A stretch of DNA of 64,000 nucleotides from positions 8,918 through 72,917 of the forward strand of contig CATYIV010000008.1 in the NCBI GenBank assembly GCA_958407465.1, given 5' to 3'. Below the pieces are notes generated by a model. That model was not told where the DNA came from, ran no database searches, and saw only the letters and a list, made by a program, of their open reading frames with translations. The position numbers were made by a program, and so were the translations under genes. Positions 25,538 to 33,944 of this stretch are shown here, in pieces. The DNA comes from an uncultured Collinsella sp. Lineage in GTDB: Bacteria > Actinomycetota > Coriobacteriia > Coriobacteriales > Coriobacteriaceae. Position 1 is the first letter of the stretch. Each line of letters starts with the position of its first letter.

Positions 25538-25752
25538 CCCACGCCGAATCAAACGGTTACCCAGTGGTGCTGTGGGGTTAACGCGTTCATAACTTGAACT
25601 GACAGTGTTTCCGTTGGAGCTCCTGTGGGCGGCAGGTTGAGAATAGATTTAAAAACCGAAGCAGTCTTCCGTTTATCTTAAAGCGCAGACTCTGCATTTG
25701 TTGACGCTGAGGCCTCACGAATCTGATGCCAATGCAGATTCGATAACTCTCC

Positions 25753-25772
25753 TTCAGGTAGGTTCAGGTAGG
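25753..25772. repeat. Tandem 10-bp repeat
   Basis: TTCAGGTAGG occurs twice head to tail, followed by TTATAT. It lies in the otherwise featureless gap 25538-25800 between the zinc-ribbon gene and the reverse-transcriptase leader. Confidence 0.7.
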
Positions 25773-25803
25773 TTATATATCTCTAATCCGATACGATCGT
25801 GTG

Positions 25804-25829
25804 TTTCAAGATAGGATTTCGGGTACAAT
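25804..25829 (+). promoter_or_regulatory. Candidate promoter of the reverse-transcriptase cassette
   Basis: TACAAT at 25824-25829 is a good -10 box; the -35 region (around 25801-25809) is weak. Transcription would begin near 25836, exactly at the first hairpin of the structured stretch. Confidence 0.4.
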
Positions 25830-26100
25830 AGAACTGCTTTACGCATTGGCGTAAAGGTGCGTTATCGCCGTCAATAGCGCAAACGACGAAATTCCGACGT
25901 TCGCACTATTGATGCCGACGTTGCCTGCGCATAGCTGGGCAAGGGCGCTGATGATCATATCGGTTATCTCCGCATCTCCATCTAGTATGCCATAGGCAAG
26001 CATTGGAATGGGCGGCCGCATTGCGTTGGTGAACTCACTTCACCTCATGTTAGCCTGCTCGGTTTGGGTGAGCCGCTCCTATATACCGAGCAGGTTGATT
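25830..26100 (+). ncRNA. Candidate structured RNA upstream of the reverse transcriptase
   Basis: About 270 non-coding bases rich in hairpins: CTTTACGC-ATTG-GCGTAAAG (25837-25856); a long stem 25871-25912 built from TCAATAG/CTATTGA, GC/GC, AACG/CGTT and CG/CG with regular single mismatches; TTGCC/GGCAA (25921-25942); and CCTGCTCGGT (26054-26063) with ACCGAGCAGG (26085-26094), extendable to 12 pairs. The last lies directly before the ribosome site of the RT gene. Retrons and several defence reverse transcriptases (DRT2, DRT3, DRT9) use an adjacent RNA as template or cofactor, which makes this a plausible partner RNA. Ends are estimates. A 60-codon minus-strand frame (25839-26021) covers the same DNA. 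Confidence 0.45.
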
Positions 26101-26115
26101 AAAGGCGGTGAGCCC

Positions 26116-27540
26116 GTGAACGATTTCGACCCGTCTCGTATTCCAGGGTATGCGACAAAGAAGAGCTACGCGCATTTCGATTACCGTGTTGCATTCAAGG
26201 ATGTCGAGGCGAGGGTTTGTGATGCAGATTTTATTCAGCGTCACGCATTTCTTCCCTTAATTGCGAATAAGCTTTGCCATGTGAGATTCAGGGACGGCAA
26301 GAAAACCCTGAAGACGAGAGATATCGCATATGCATCTCACTTGGATCACAGGATTTTTCAGTATTATGCGCTGCAATGGGGCAAGTTATATGACCGTCGT
26401 GCCTTAGAAACGGGCATCGGCGGCGTTGCTGCAGCTTATCGAAGCGGATTTCACCTCACTAATTACTCTGTTGCTGCAGATGCAATCGATGCCATTCGCA
26501 GGCAGGGGGATTCGCTAGTTATCACGGGAGACTTCACCCATTTTTTCGATAACCTCGATCATAGTTACTTACGCAAGGCCGTTAGAGGGTTCTTTAACGA
26601 GGGCATGCTTCCACCGGACCATTACCAAGTCCTGAAAAACATATTGCATTACTGCTATTGGCCTGTTGGCGATTTGGCGAGAAGGAACGGACTTTGCTGG
26701 ATTGATCTTCAGCCAGACGACCCGTTCACGTTTGGCAATTCTGCGTCCAAAGTTCGATCCAAGGCGTTAAGGAGCCTTAACAGGCTACCGCGCATCTTGA
26801 CACCTGCGGAGTTTACGGCTTACAAGGATTCTTCGATTGTTGTGCCCTGGAAAGAAAGGCATGATGCGAGGGGCATTCCCCAAGGACTGGCAACAAGTGG
26901 CGTGTTGGCGAATATGTATATGTTTGATACCGATGCCCAGATTAACGCGTGTGTTGCCAGCGTGAATGGCAGGTATATACGATATTGCGACGACTTCATC
27001 ATTGTCGTCCCTGCCAAGGATCTCAAAACAGCAAGTAAAGCTCTTGCTTTGGCACAGGGAGTTCCTGCAGTTGAACTACAAGATGAAAAAACCAAAATCC
27101 ACCGTATAAACGATGGAAAGGTCGAGCAACTTTCATTTGGTGCATTGCTCGCAGGAGAAATGGAAGTTGTGCGAACCGCGCATCATGCTGGAAATCATGT
27201 TTCGTTTTTGGGATTTGATTTTGACGGTAACGATGTTCGAATTCGCCAATCTACGGTCGGAAGGTTTTACAATAGGTTTTATCGTGCTGCTAAATCAATC
27301 GGCAGGCTGGCTGATAATCCGGACAAGCATCCGAGTAAGAAGCGCGTAAGCGCATTGTACGAGCATTACTCTCCGAAGGGGAACAGATCGAGTGACAAGC
27401 GAAGCGCTTCGGACCCAAGCCGCCATGGAAACTATCTTTCATATGTTGCAAGAGCTCAGAAGGCGTTTCCGAATGACCCCATTAGTGGTCATGTTTCCAA
27501 GATGTATAGGAAAATTAACAAGGCAACGGGTAGGGGCTGA
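26116..27540 (+). CDS. Reverse transcriptase of the defence/unknown-group (UG/Abi-like) kind
   Basis: 474 residues. Motif A is VITGDFTHFFDNLDH (catalytic Asp near 139); the template-grip motif is RGIPQGLATSGVLANMYM (about 252-269); the catalytic YCDD box is IRYCDDFIIVVP (about 288-299); the motif D/E region has VSFLGFDFDGNDVRI. There is no maturase-X or endonuclease domain, so it is not a group II intron protein, and no DGR accessory genes are near. GTG 26116 is chosen: AAAGGCGGTGAG (26101-26112) precedes it, and the upstream frame to 26008 runs through the hairpin. It shares AT-rich codon use with the KAP ATPase downstream. Assignment to a numbered UG group needs a phylogeny. Confidence 0.88.
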   Translation: MNDFDPSRIPGYATKKSYAHFDYRVAFKDVEARVCDADFIQRHAFLPLIANKLCHVRFRDGKKTLKTRDIAYASHLDHRIFQYYALQWGKLYDRRALETGIGGVAAAYRSGFHLTNYSVAADAIDAIRRQGDSLVITGDFTHFFDNLDHSYLRKAVRGFFNEGMLPPDHYQVLKNILHYCYWPVGDLARRNGLCWIDLQPDDPFTFGNSASKVRSKALRSLNRLPRILTPAEFTAYKDSSIVVPWKERHDARGIPQGLATSGVLANMYMFDTDAQINACVASVNGRYIRYCDDFIIVVPAKDLKTASKALALAQGVPAVELQDEKTKIHRINDGKVEQLSFGALLAGEMEVVRTAHHAGNHVSFLGFDFDGNDVRIRQSTVGRFYNRFYRAAKSIGRLADNPDKHPSKKRVSALYEHYSPKGNRSSDKRSASDPSRHGNYLSYVARAQKAFPNDPISGHVSKMYRKINKATGRG

Positions 27541-27705
27541 TACTGGTTTAGGCGCTGTAGGTAACAGTAAAGCTTGAGCATGGTCTAACCGCCAGCTTTC
27601 AATCGAGTTTATGCCATCATTGTTGTGGACGGGGCGGCCTCAGTTGCGGGTTGATCTATCGCAGCGAAAGAAATCTTTCGCCCTAAGTTGATGCTGGAGG
27701 GAATA

Positions 27706-29487
27706 ATGGAGACATGCCGGTCAAAAGAACCTGCTGATCAGCTCATCGGTCATATCGATTCCTATCTCAAGGATAAGGACAATCAATATGCAATTGCACT
27801 TGAGGGAGATTGGGGGTCGGGAAAGACCCGATTCATTGAAGAGAAGCTCGCCAAGCATCTCGAAGAGGGCGAATACGACCTTGTCCGCGTTTCTATGTTC
27901 GGGATTGCTACTGCTGAAGATTTATACGAACGCATTGTGATGGCGCTCGTACACCTTAGCGATAAAGACATGAGGTCGCAAGCTGCTGCCAAAACGATAG
28001 GGGGCGCCCTCAACGGTATTTCGGGGGCTTTAATTAAAAGAACGGGATTATCCGTGAATCTCTCCGTCGGGATACAATCCGTTGCCTGCCTAATGCTCAG
28101 AAAGAAGCACTTTCTTGTATTCGATGATGTGGAGAGGCGTTCTAAAGATAGCGACGATTTGGCGCTATTCGGAACGATGAACGATCTTGTCGAAAGACTT
28201 GGGTTGAAGGTCATGCTGGTTTCAAATGCCTGGGGAGGCAGTGATGCGCAATCGATGCGAGAGTTCGATAGGGACGTACGCGAAAAACTAATTTGGAAAG
28301 TCTATCCATTCAGGCCGTGCCCGTCGGCATTGGCCGAAGAAATTCTCATGGGAGATTGTCGCCCATCGGAAGACCTTGATATACATGGTGCCATACTTGC
28401 GGGGGTTGAGGCCAGCGGATGCGTAAATGCTCGGGCAATGATTCGTGCTCATGAGCTAATCGGAAGAATTTGCAGTCTTGAGGCGGTTCAAGATACAGGA
28501 ATTGCACCCCAAAATCGGTTTAACGCTCTACGGGACGCAGTCCATTTTGCTTTGTTGACCTCCATGGGGAGCGCGCCTTCCATGCCACAAAACGGAAGGC
28601 GAGAGAATTTGCTCAGTCCGGAGGCCCTGGAATACGATCGTAGCGTGTCTCTTTACGAGCAATACTCTGATTTCTCCGTGATAGGTAAAGCATTCGAACC
28701 TTCAGGCGAAGTAACAAAGGATGATCTTGAGCAAGGGTTTAAAGCGTACATTGGAAAAAGGTATCCGAATAACATCGATACCCTCGATGTTAGAGAGATC
28801 GCTGCTGAGATGAGGCACGCGTACGCTCTTGATGACGAGAAGGTGGATGTCCTCGCGAAGCGTTATTTTGCTTTAGTTTCCGGGGCACATTATTCAGTCG
28901 ATTGTTTGCACGACGTGCTCGAGGTTTATTACCTGTTATCTGATCTCGAATGGGAATGTCCTTTTTCGCAAAATGACTTTATCGAATATTGCAAGAAAGT
29001 GATCGATGCTGATCCAGAAAAAGCTTCTGAGTACCTTTCTGGACCAGTATTTTGTGCAGACGAGAGGCGGGAGAGACGGGCGCTCGCTGAAGATCTCAAG
29101 CGTTATGCTTGGGCAGAGTTGAATAAAAGAATGACGAGTCAGTTGATGATATCTGAAGGAGCGCAGGGACTGACGGGCAGGGAGCTTGCTCGTCGTCTCA
29201 ACGATGCTGCGAAACGCGATGTCAAAGTGTTGGTTAATGCTAGTCCGAGGGTCATTGTCAAGACATTTTGCAGAGAAGATGCGTCGAATCAAGAGGCGCT
29301 TCGTGAGTTCTTTGTGCATCTTCATAACGTTCGGAATCCGGACGGAGTGCCATCGGCGGCTTTAGTTGAATGGATACATCAGATAAAAAATGCACTGGAA
29401 GAAACGAACATTGAAACGAAAACTGGAGCGATTAGAAGGCGCTGGTTCTTGAGAAATTTGGAGGAGCTTGAGAACCGATTTAGGTAA
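27706..29487 (+). CDS. KAP-family P-loop NTPase
   Basis: 593 residues. Walker A is EGDWGSGKTRF (about 33-43) and Walker B is FLVFDDVERR (about 137-146); a hydrophobic segment between them (VGIQSVACLML) matches the membrane-associated insertion of KAP NTPases. The rest is helical with no recognised effector domain. KAP ATPases recur in anti-phage systems as sensors or switches. ATG 27706 follows GGAGGG (27696-27701); ATG 27691 is the alternative start. It lies 165 bases behind the RT gene with no terminator between, so the two form the core of one cassette. Confidence 0.83.
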   Translation: METCRSKEPADQLIGHIDSYLKDKDNQYAIALEGDWGSGKTRFIEEKLAKHLEEGEYDLVRVSMFGIATAEDLYERIVMALVHLSDKDMRSQAAAKTIGGALNGISGALIKRTGLSVNLSVGIQSVACLMLRKKHFLVFDDVERRSKDSDDLALFGTMNDLVERLGLKVMLVSNAWGGSDAQSMREFDRDVREKLIWKVYPFRPCPSALAEEILMGDCRPSEDLDIHGAILAGVEASGCVNARAMIRAHELIGRICSLEAVQDTGIAPQNRFNALRDAVHFALLTSMGSAPSMPQNGRRENLLSPEALEYDRSVSLYEQYSDFSVIGKAFEPSGEVTKDDLEQGFKAYIGKRYPNNIDTLDVREIAAEMRHAYALDDEKVDVLAKRYFALVSGAHYSVDCLHDVLEVYYLLSDLEWECPFSQNDFIEYCKKVIDADPEKASEYLSGPVFCADERRERRALAEDLKRYAWAELNKRMTSQLMISEGAQGLTGRELARRLNDAAKRDVKVLVNASPRVIVKTFCREDASNQEALREFFVHLHNVRNPDGVPSAALVEWIHQIKNALEETNIETKTGAIRRRWFLRNLEELENRFR

Positions 29488-29777
29488 CCCGTACAGAAGT
29501 AGCACCGATACTCCGCTTGCCGTGCGCTTTAGCGCCAGCGGTCTTGGTTTGCGCTTGCACGGTGCCGGCTTGATTTCATTTGTTGCATAGATCGAAGTAT
29601 GAGCCGGTCGCGCCTTCTTCGCTGTGACCATGGTCTTCTATCCGTCTCAGCTGCATGGTGAGTTCGATTGCTTTTTCGGAGTGGCAATGATACGTATGGT
29701 GTGAAACGGATGGTACGCGGATAACGAGGGGCGAAAACAACGACAGCCCCACGCTAAAGGAAAGGAGCGGAGGAACT
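29488..29777. other. Gene-free gap behind the KAP gene
   Basis: 290 bases. No convincing gene or terminator; the minus-strand frames here have no protein character I recognise. AAGGAAAGGAGCGGAGGA just before 29778 is a strong ribosome site, and the AT-rich stretch before it may hold a promoter. Confidence 0.4.
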
Positions 29778-30623
29778 ATGCCAGAAAATAAAATACCAGG
29801 CCTCTTCACCGTCTACTACATGAATCAGCAGAAGGTGTTCGAGACGAGGATGCTCCTGGACAACAAGCTCAAGACTACAAGCTCCAAGGAAAACCAGAAC
29901 GGGACGACAAAGAGAGCATCATTGAACGCCGAAGCGGAGCTCAACCCTCCCTTCCTGACGAAACTCAGGGCAAAACTCGAAGGAAGCGTCAGGCACGAAA
30001 AACAAGAGAAGATCGTGGACACCCTCGAATACGTGAACACAAATAGCCGGATGCTCGCCGACATAATGGAGCACTGCAAAGCCCCCGAAAGCGGAACAAC
30101 GCTTGCAGAAGGCGACCTCGCATATATTGGCGATGTCTCGCTGAAGCTCATCAATGAGGATGAGATTCGAGGCATCATGGCGATCATGAGCGGGACCTTT
30201 GACGGAATCACCGTCCCCGATGCCGGAGACCTCGACATCGGCCACATGATGCAATCCTTCATAGGAGACGGCGCAGCCTTCAAGCTCAGAGGAAACCGCG
30301 CAAGAAGAAGAACGCCGCTGTACGCGAAGATTCCCCTCGACGGAGAAGAGATGTTCGAAAGCGGGTACACAATCGACGACCTGCTCATCGGAAAGGTCGG
30401 CATCGTCGGGATATGCAAAGGGAAAATCACCCCGGCCCAGATGAAGAGCCCCTTTGATTACTTCCAGCAGCCAGGCGACCCAAAACGCACGCCGCAGAAC
30501 GACATTGTTATATGCGGAAAGAACCCGTCACCCACAGCCATGACCGTCGGCGGCAATCGGGCAGAACAGGGCTATTACATAGACATCCTTGCTGTCATTC
30601 AGGCAGTGTCCTTCGAGGCTTGA
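29778..30623 (+). CDS. Unrecognised 281-residue protein
   Basis: No family is recognised with confidence. The N-terminus is LFTVYYMNQQKVFETRMLLDNK, a polar linker follows, then a segment with EKIVDTLEYVNTNSRMLADIM, and a beta-rich C-terminal half including PLYAKIPLDGEEMFESGYTIDDLL and GYYIDILAVIQAV. This weakly recalls DUF6414-type proteins of defence islands (similar size, early tyrosine-rich strand, mid-protein TLEV-like helix), which is only an impression. The AAA+ gene starts 12 bases after its stop. Codon use matches 23332-25537 rather than the RT/KAP pair. Confidence 0.7.
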   Translation: MPENKIPGLFTVYYMNQQKVFETRMLLDNKLKTTSSKENQNGTTKRASLNAEAELNPPFLTKLRAKLEGSVRHEKQEKIVDTLEYVNTNSRMLADIMEHCKAPESGTTLAEGDLAYIGDVSLKLINEDEIRGIMAIMSGTFDGITVPDAGDLDIGHMMQSFIGDGAAFKLRGNRARRRTPLYAKIPLDGEEMFESGYTIDDLLIGKVGIVGICKGKITPAQMKSPFDYFQQPGDPKRTPQNDIVICGKNPSPTAMTVGGNRAEQGYYIDILAVIQAVSFEA

Positions 30624-30634
30624 TAGGCAATGCC

Positions 30635-31843
30635 ATGCGCAAACTCGTCACATACAACAAATCCCAGTATAAAGCCCTGATCGACCAGCTCGGAGTAGAC
30701 GGCTTCAAGTTGATGTCACTTCTCGAACTACACGGAAGCGACCAAATCTCCGAGCTCCTTTCCGAGAAAAAGCTCGTCGTGGACGTTTCATCATTCATGG
30801 GCTTACTATCGGGTGATCTCCAGCTGGCATCGAAATTCGAGCTCCTCGTCCACCAGCTACCCTTTGGCACCCTCTTCATCGGAGACGATAAAACCGTGAA
30901 CGAAGGAGCATACCAATTGAGAACCATGTTCGACGACATAATAGACTGCGACATCGAGGTCGATGAGGGCACCCAGAAGGACAAAAGAGGAAAGAGAACA
31001 CTCGTATCCCTCGACGAACTCGAATTCATGCAAGTCCTCACCACCCTCGAAAGCGAGCTCATAGGCCAGATCGAATTCAAACGCTCCTTCGAATCCCGAT
31101 CGCGCAGCTTCAGGCTCTTCAATGCGCTCGGCGAGCAGCCAGTATTCTCGCTGCTCCTTCTTGGCCCTTCGGGTGTCGGGAAAACAGAAGTTGCCAAGAT
31201 CCTCTGCGAGGCAATCGCGCCATGCCAGCCCCTCCCTAAGGTCAATCTCGGGAACTACAGCAGTAAGGACTCTCTCAACTCCCTGATCGGCAGCCCGAGA
31301 GGATACATGGGAAGCGAAGAAGGCGAGCTGGGAAAGAAGATCGACTCATCCGATGCCGGAATTCTCCTGGTGGACGAGTTCGAGAAAGCTGAACCCGCCG
31401 TCTGGAACTTCTTCCTCGATCTCCTCGAGACAGGATCGTTCACGGACTCCCAAGGGATGGAGCATGATCTCCGCGGGTTTATCATCGTGTTCACGACAAA
31501 CTGCCCCCTCGGGAAGATCGATGAAACTTTCCCGGCGGAACTCCTCTCCCGCTTCAGTTTGATGAGCCTCTTCTCCAAGCTAAGCATAAGCGACAAAAAG
31601 CTCTTTGTCGAAAGATACGTCTCCATGTTTGCCAAGAAGTACAGGGAGACTGATCTCAAGGGTTTGCCGACATTGCCGGACGACATCGCCGACAAGGCAA
31701 AGGTGGAAATCGACATTGAAGCGACCGAAAACATCCGGATCCTCAAGAACACAACAAGATCCTGGATCAGCGAATTCGTGGAGAAGGCCCGAAAGAGCAG
31801 TTCAATCACGACGCCGTCCTCCATCATCCACACCCAAATTTAA
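30635..31843 (+). CDS. AAA+ ATPase resembling the ClpA/ClpB second ATPase domain
   Basis: 402 residues: about 165 N-terminal residues without a known domain, then Walker A LGPSGVGKTEVAKIL, NLGNYSSKDSLNSLIGSPRGYMGSEEG (pore-loop region as in Clp/Hsp100), Walker B ILLVDEFEKAEPAVWNFFLDLLETG and a sensor-1 stretch IIVFTTNC. There is a single ring domain and no protease, so a remodelling role is likely. ATG 30635 is chosen; the frame extends upstream to 30512 only through the preceding gene. It forms a pair with 29778-30623. Confidence 0.83.
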   Translation: MRKLVTYNKSQYKALIDQLGVDGFKLMSLLELHGSDQISELLSEKKLVVDVSSFMGLLSGDLQLASKFELLVHQLPFGTLFIGDDKTVNEGAYQLRTMFDDIIDCDIEVDEGTQKDKRGKRTLVSLDELEFMQVLTTLESELIGQIEFKRSFESRSRSFRLFNALGEQPVFSLLLLGPSGVGKTEVAKILCEAIAPCQPLPKVNLGNYSSKDSLNSLIGSPRGYMGSEEGELGKKIDSSDAGILLVDEFEKAEPAVWNFFLDLLETGSFTDSQGMEHDLRGFIIVFTTNCPLGKIDETFPAELLSRFSLMSLFSKLSISDKKLFVERYVSMFAKKYRETDLKGLPTLPDDIADKAKVEIDIEATENIRILKNTTRSWISEFVEKARKSSSITTPSSIIHTQI

Positions 31844-32159
31844 CGAATATACATTCTTATTGCATCGCATCTACATTACCAAATCCAGATTGCTTGAGAT
31901 GTCATGACGCAAGTTCAGATTCACTTCGGAGTATCATGCTGTCAATTTGAAGGATGCTACCTGCTTTTAAAGAATCGAAACGGAGGTTGTAAGTCGATTC
32001 TTCCTTTCACCGACTGACAAAACGATTTACACCTAATTGTGGACTTCGCCCACGCGATTTCTCTTTGCCCCCGCATCGATCTCGCTAAACTGATAAGTGC
32101 TGCCACCAGGGCATTTTCTGGTGCACATCCTATTGGCTCCTGCGAAGATCGGAGCGGGT
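31844..32159. other. Gene-free gap after the AAA+ gene
   Basis: 316 bases. An inverted repeat AAGAATCGA (31970-31978) / TCGATTCTT (31994-32002) without a proper T-run could be a weak terminator. From 32081 on, the sequence is related to 36178 onwards, i.e. the upstream region of a truncated paralogue of the next gene. Confidence 0.45.
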
Positions 32160-33266
32160 ATGTTTGCCGCCGAGTCCCACACCAGCCGTCATCACATCGC
32201 GATCGCTGCCATGGCCTGCCTATGCGTCTTGCTGGGCGGGCCTTCCTATGCCGCGGGCGCGGAGAGCCTGTTCATCGCGGGCGCGACGTACTGCGAGCCG
32301 GGCGTTTCGGGCCCCGGTTGGGCCTGGACCGATGCCGGCCATCTGGAGCTCGACGGCTACGCGGGCGACGCCATCGGCGCCGACGGCGACCTGGTCGTGA
32401 CGCTTGTGGGGCAGAACTCGGTGGTCGAGTCGCAGGCGCCCGATGCGGACATCTCGCAGTGCGGCATGGAGGTGTGGGGCGACCTGACGCTTAGCGGCAC
32501 CGGGTCCCTGGCGGCATCGGGCTCGCAGTGCGCGATCCACGTCTCGCGAGCGCTCGTTGTGGACGGCTGCACCGTCGATGCCCGGGCGGACGGGGCGAAC
32601 GTCACGGGCGAGGCCGTGGCCGGCGTGATCGCCAGCGACATGGCCGTGCGCGGCGGCGGGCGCGTCGTCGCCTTCGGTGCCGCGCCCGCCGCCGGCGTGT
32701 ACGCTTACGGTTTGTACCTGCAGGACGCTGGCGACGGCTCGGCCGGGTGCGGGCTTTCGGTCGACGCCTCGTGGCTCGACGCGGCCGGTGCCGATGGCGG
32801 CGTTGCTTGCACGGGTGGGTCGCTCGTGTCCGCGCGGTTCGTGACGCCCGTGGGCGGGGCCTTCGGTGCCGGCGGCGTGGTGGATGCCTCCGGGGCCATG
32901 GCGCCGCATGTGGTGATCGAGCCCCTGGGCGCCACGGCGCCGGCGGGGGAGACCGACGGGCGCGAGGTGCCCGGTGGCGCGGGCGAGCCGGCTGGTGGTG
33001 CCGGTCCTACCGATGAGCAGCCCGGTGCCGGGCCCGCGACGGATCCCGTCCTTAAGCCCGCGACCACGACGCCAAAGACAGCCACGACAACCAAGACGAC
33101 CAAAACGACAGTGACCAAGACCGCGGCGTCCACACCATTCAAGGCCAAGACCGCCAGCGCTGCCACCGCCACTCTCCCCAAGACCGCCGACAGCAACTGG
33201 ATCGCCGTCTCCTTGGCGCTATTCCTGCTGGGGACAGCGCTTTTAGGTGCCGCACGCCGCTGCTGA
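32160..33266 (+). CDS. LPXTG-anchored surface protein
   Basis: 368 residues. A signal peptide with hydrophobic core (HHIAIAAMACLCVLLGGPSYAAG) is followed by a Gly/Ala-rich extracellular part with short beta repeats such as GDLTLSGTGSLAASG. A Pro/Gly and then Thr/Lys-rich stalk (about residues 265-330, TTTPKTATTTKTTKTT) leads to LPKTADSNWIAVSLALFLLGTALLGAARRC. That is a sortase signal, membrane helix and short basic tail. ATG 32160 follows GGAGCGGG. A truncated paralogue lies at 36260-36385. The ligand is unknown. Confidence 0.85.
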   Translation: MFAAESHTSRHHIAIAAMACLCVLLGGPSYAAGAESLFIAGATYCEPGVSGPGWAWTDAGHLELDGYAGDAIGADGDLVVTLVGQNSVVESQAPDADISQCGMEVWGDLTLSGTGSLAASGSQCAIHVSRALVVDGCTVDARADGANVTGEAVAGVIASDMAVRGGGRVVAFGAAPAAGVYAYGLYLQDAGDGSAGCGLSVDASWLDAAGADGGVACTGGSLVSARFVTPVGGAFGAGGVVDASGAMAPHVVIEPLGATAPAGETDGREVPGGAGEPAGGAGPTDEQPGAGPATDPVLKPATTTPKTATTTKTTKTTVTKTAASTPFKAKTASAATATLPKTADSNWIAVSLALFLLGTALLGAARRC

Positions 33267-33878
33267 GGCACCCGTTTGGGCTGGAAGAGGGGAGAGGCAA
33301 CCGACAAAAAGCGAGTTTTACGTTTCCCAAAGTAGGGGCACACCGGCTGACGCCGGCGCACCCCTACTGTTGAACGGACAGTTTTAATTGCTCAAGATAT
33401 GGCAGCCATAGCGTGCCCCAGCTCGTTCGTAGCCTTTACTCGACGGTGCAGAAGCGCGTGCACGAAATCCTGGCATAACGCGCGAGCAGCCGCAACAAGC
33501 GCTGCCATTGGGCATGACCACGCTGCTGGCCGCGCCCCTTTGTCTAGTCCTGCTGCCCTTCGTTCTGCTGGATCTCTTCGTTGAAGCATTCATCGGCCTT
33601 TTCGTTGATTAGCCACTTTAACCAGACAGGGCACTTCTCCCAACTGTCTCCGAAGCCCCTTGAATATCAACTTCATCCGAACACCTCCCACATTCATCTG
33701 TGAGTGTACCGATGAATGTGGGAATCCGATGCCCTGAGGGCCGGATCAGCCGGTCCCGGGAGATTGGAGGACTCCACGTCTGAACCTCCCGCATCCCGTG
33801 CGGGCAAGATAAATGCCCGCAACGATCGCCGCTGCGAGCATTCTCCAGGCCGGTCACAAACCGGCAGGCTCCGACTAT
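33267..33878. other. Gene-free stretch between the LPXTG gene and the yfbU-like gene
   Basis: About 610 bases. No gene is supported. A 32-codon hydrophobic frame near 33513-33611 (MTTLLAAPLCLVLLPFVLLD) could be a membrane-peptide remnant. GCGTGCCCCAGCT near 33411 recurs near 35518. GCGGGCA/TGCCCGC pairs near 33805-33825. Nothing else is recognised. Confidence 0.4.
33686..33723. repeat. Perfect 13-bp inverted repeat, intergenic
   Basis: TCCCACATTCATC (33686-33698), 12-nt loop, GATGAATGTGGGA (33711-33723). No T-run on either side; function unknown. Confidence 0.8.
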
Positions 33879-33907
33879 TTGACGTCACCGTGTAAGTGTA
33901 ATACAAT
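33879..33907 (+). promoter_or_regulatory. Promoter of the RHH-YfbU gene
   Basis: TTGACG (33879-33884), 17-bp spacer, TACAAT (33902-33907). The palindrome TGTA-A-TACA (33896-33904) overlaps the -10 box and is a plausible autoregulatory site for the ribbon-helix-helix domain encoded downstream. Confidence 0.7.
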
Positions 33908-33944
33908 AATACATGACAGTAGGACACCATTAAGGAGGTAGACA

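Noticed and set aside
25839..26021. 60-codon minus-strand frame over the RT leader, with a fairly protein-like hydrophobic translation
   Set aside because: It coincides with the stem-rich stretch, which by itself creates repeated residues (NVGI twice); no clear promoter or terminator on that strand. Kept only as an alternative to the RNA.
26116..27540. Group II intron or diversity-generating retroelement
   Set aside because: No maturase, DNA-binding or endonuclease domain, no intron-like ends seen, no Avd gene and no template/variable repeat pair noticed. Not a typical retron RT by neighbours either, though this needs a phylogeny.
29576..29809. 77-codon minus frame before the 281-residue protein gene
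   Set aside because: Covers the strong plus-strand ribosome site; no recognisable domain or start signal.
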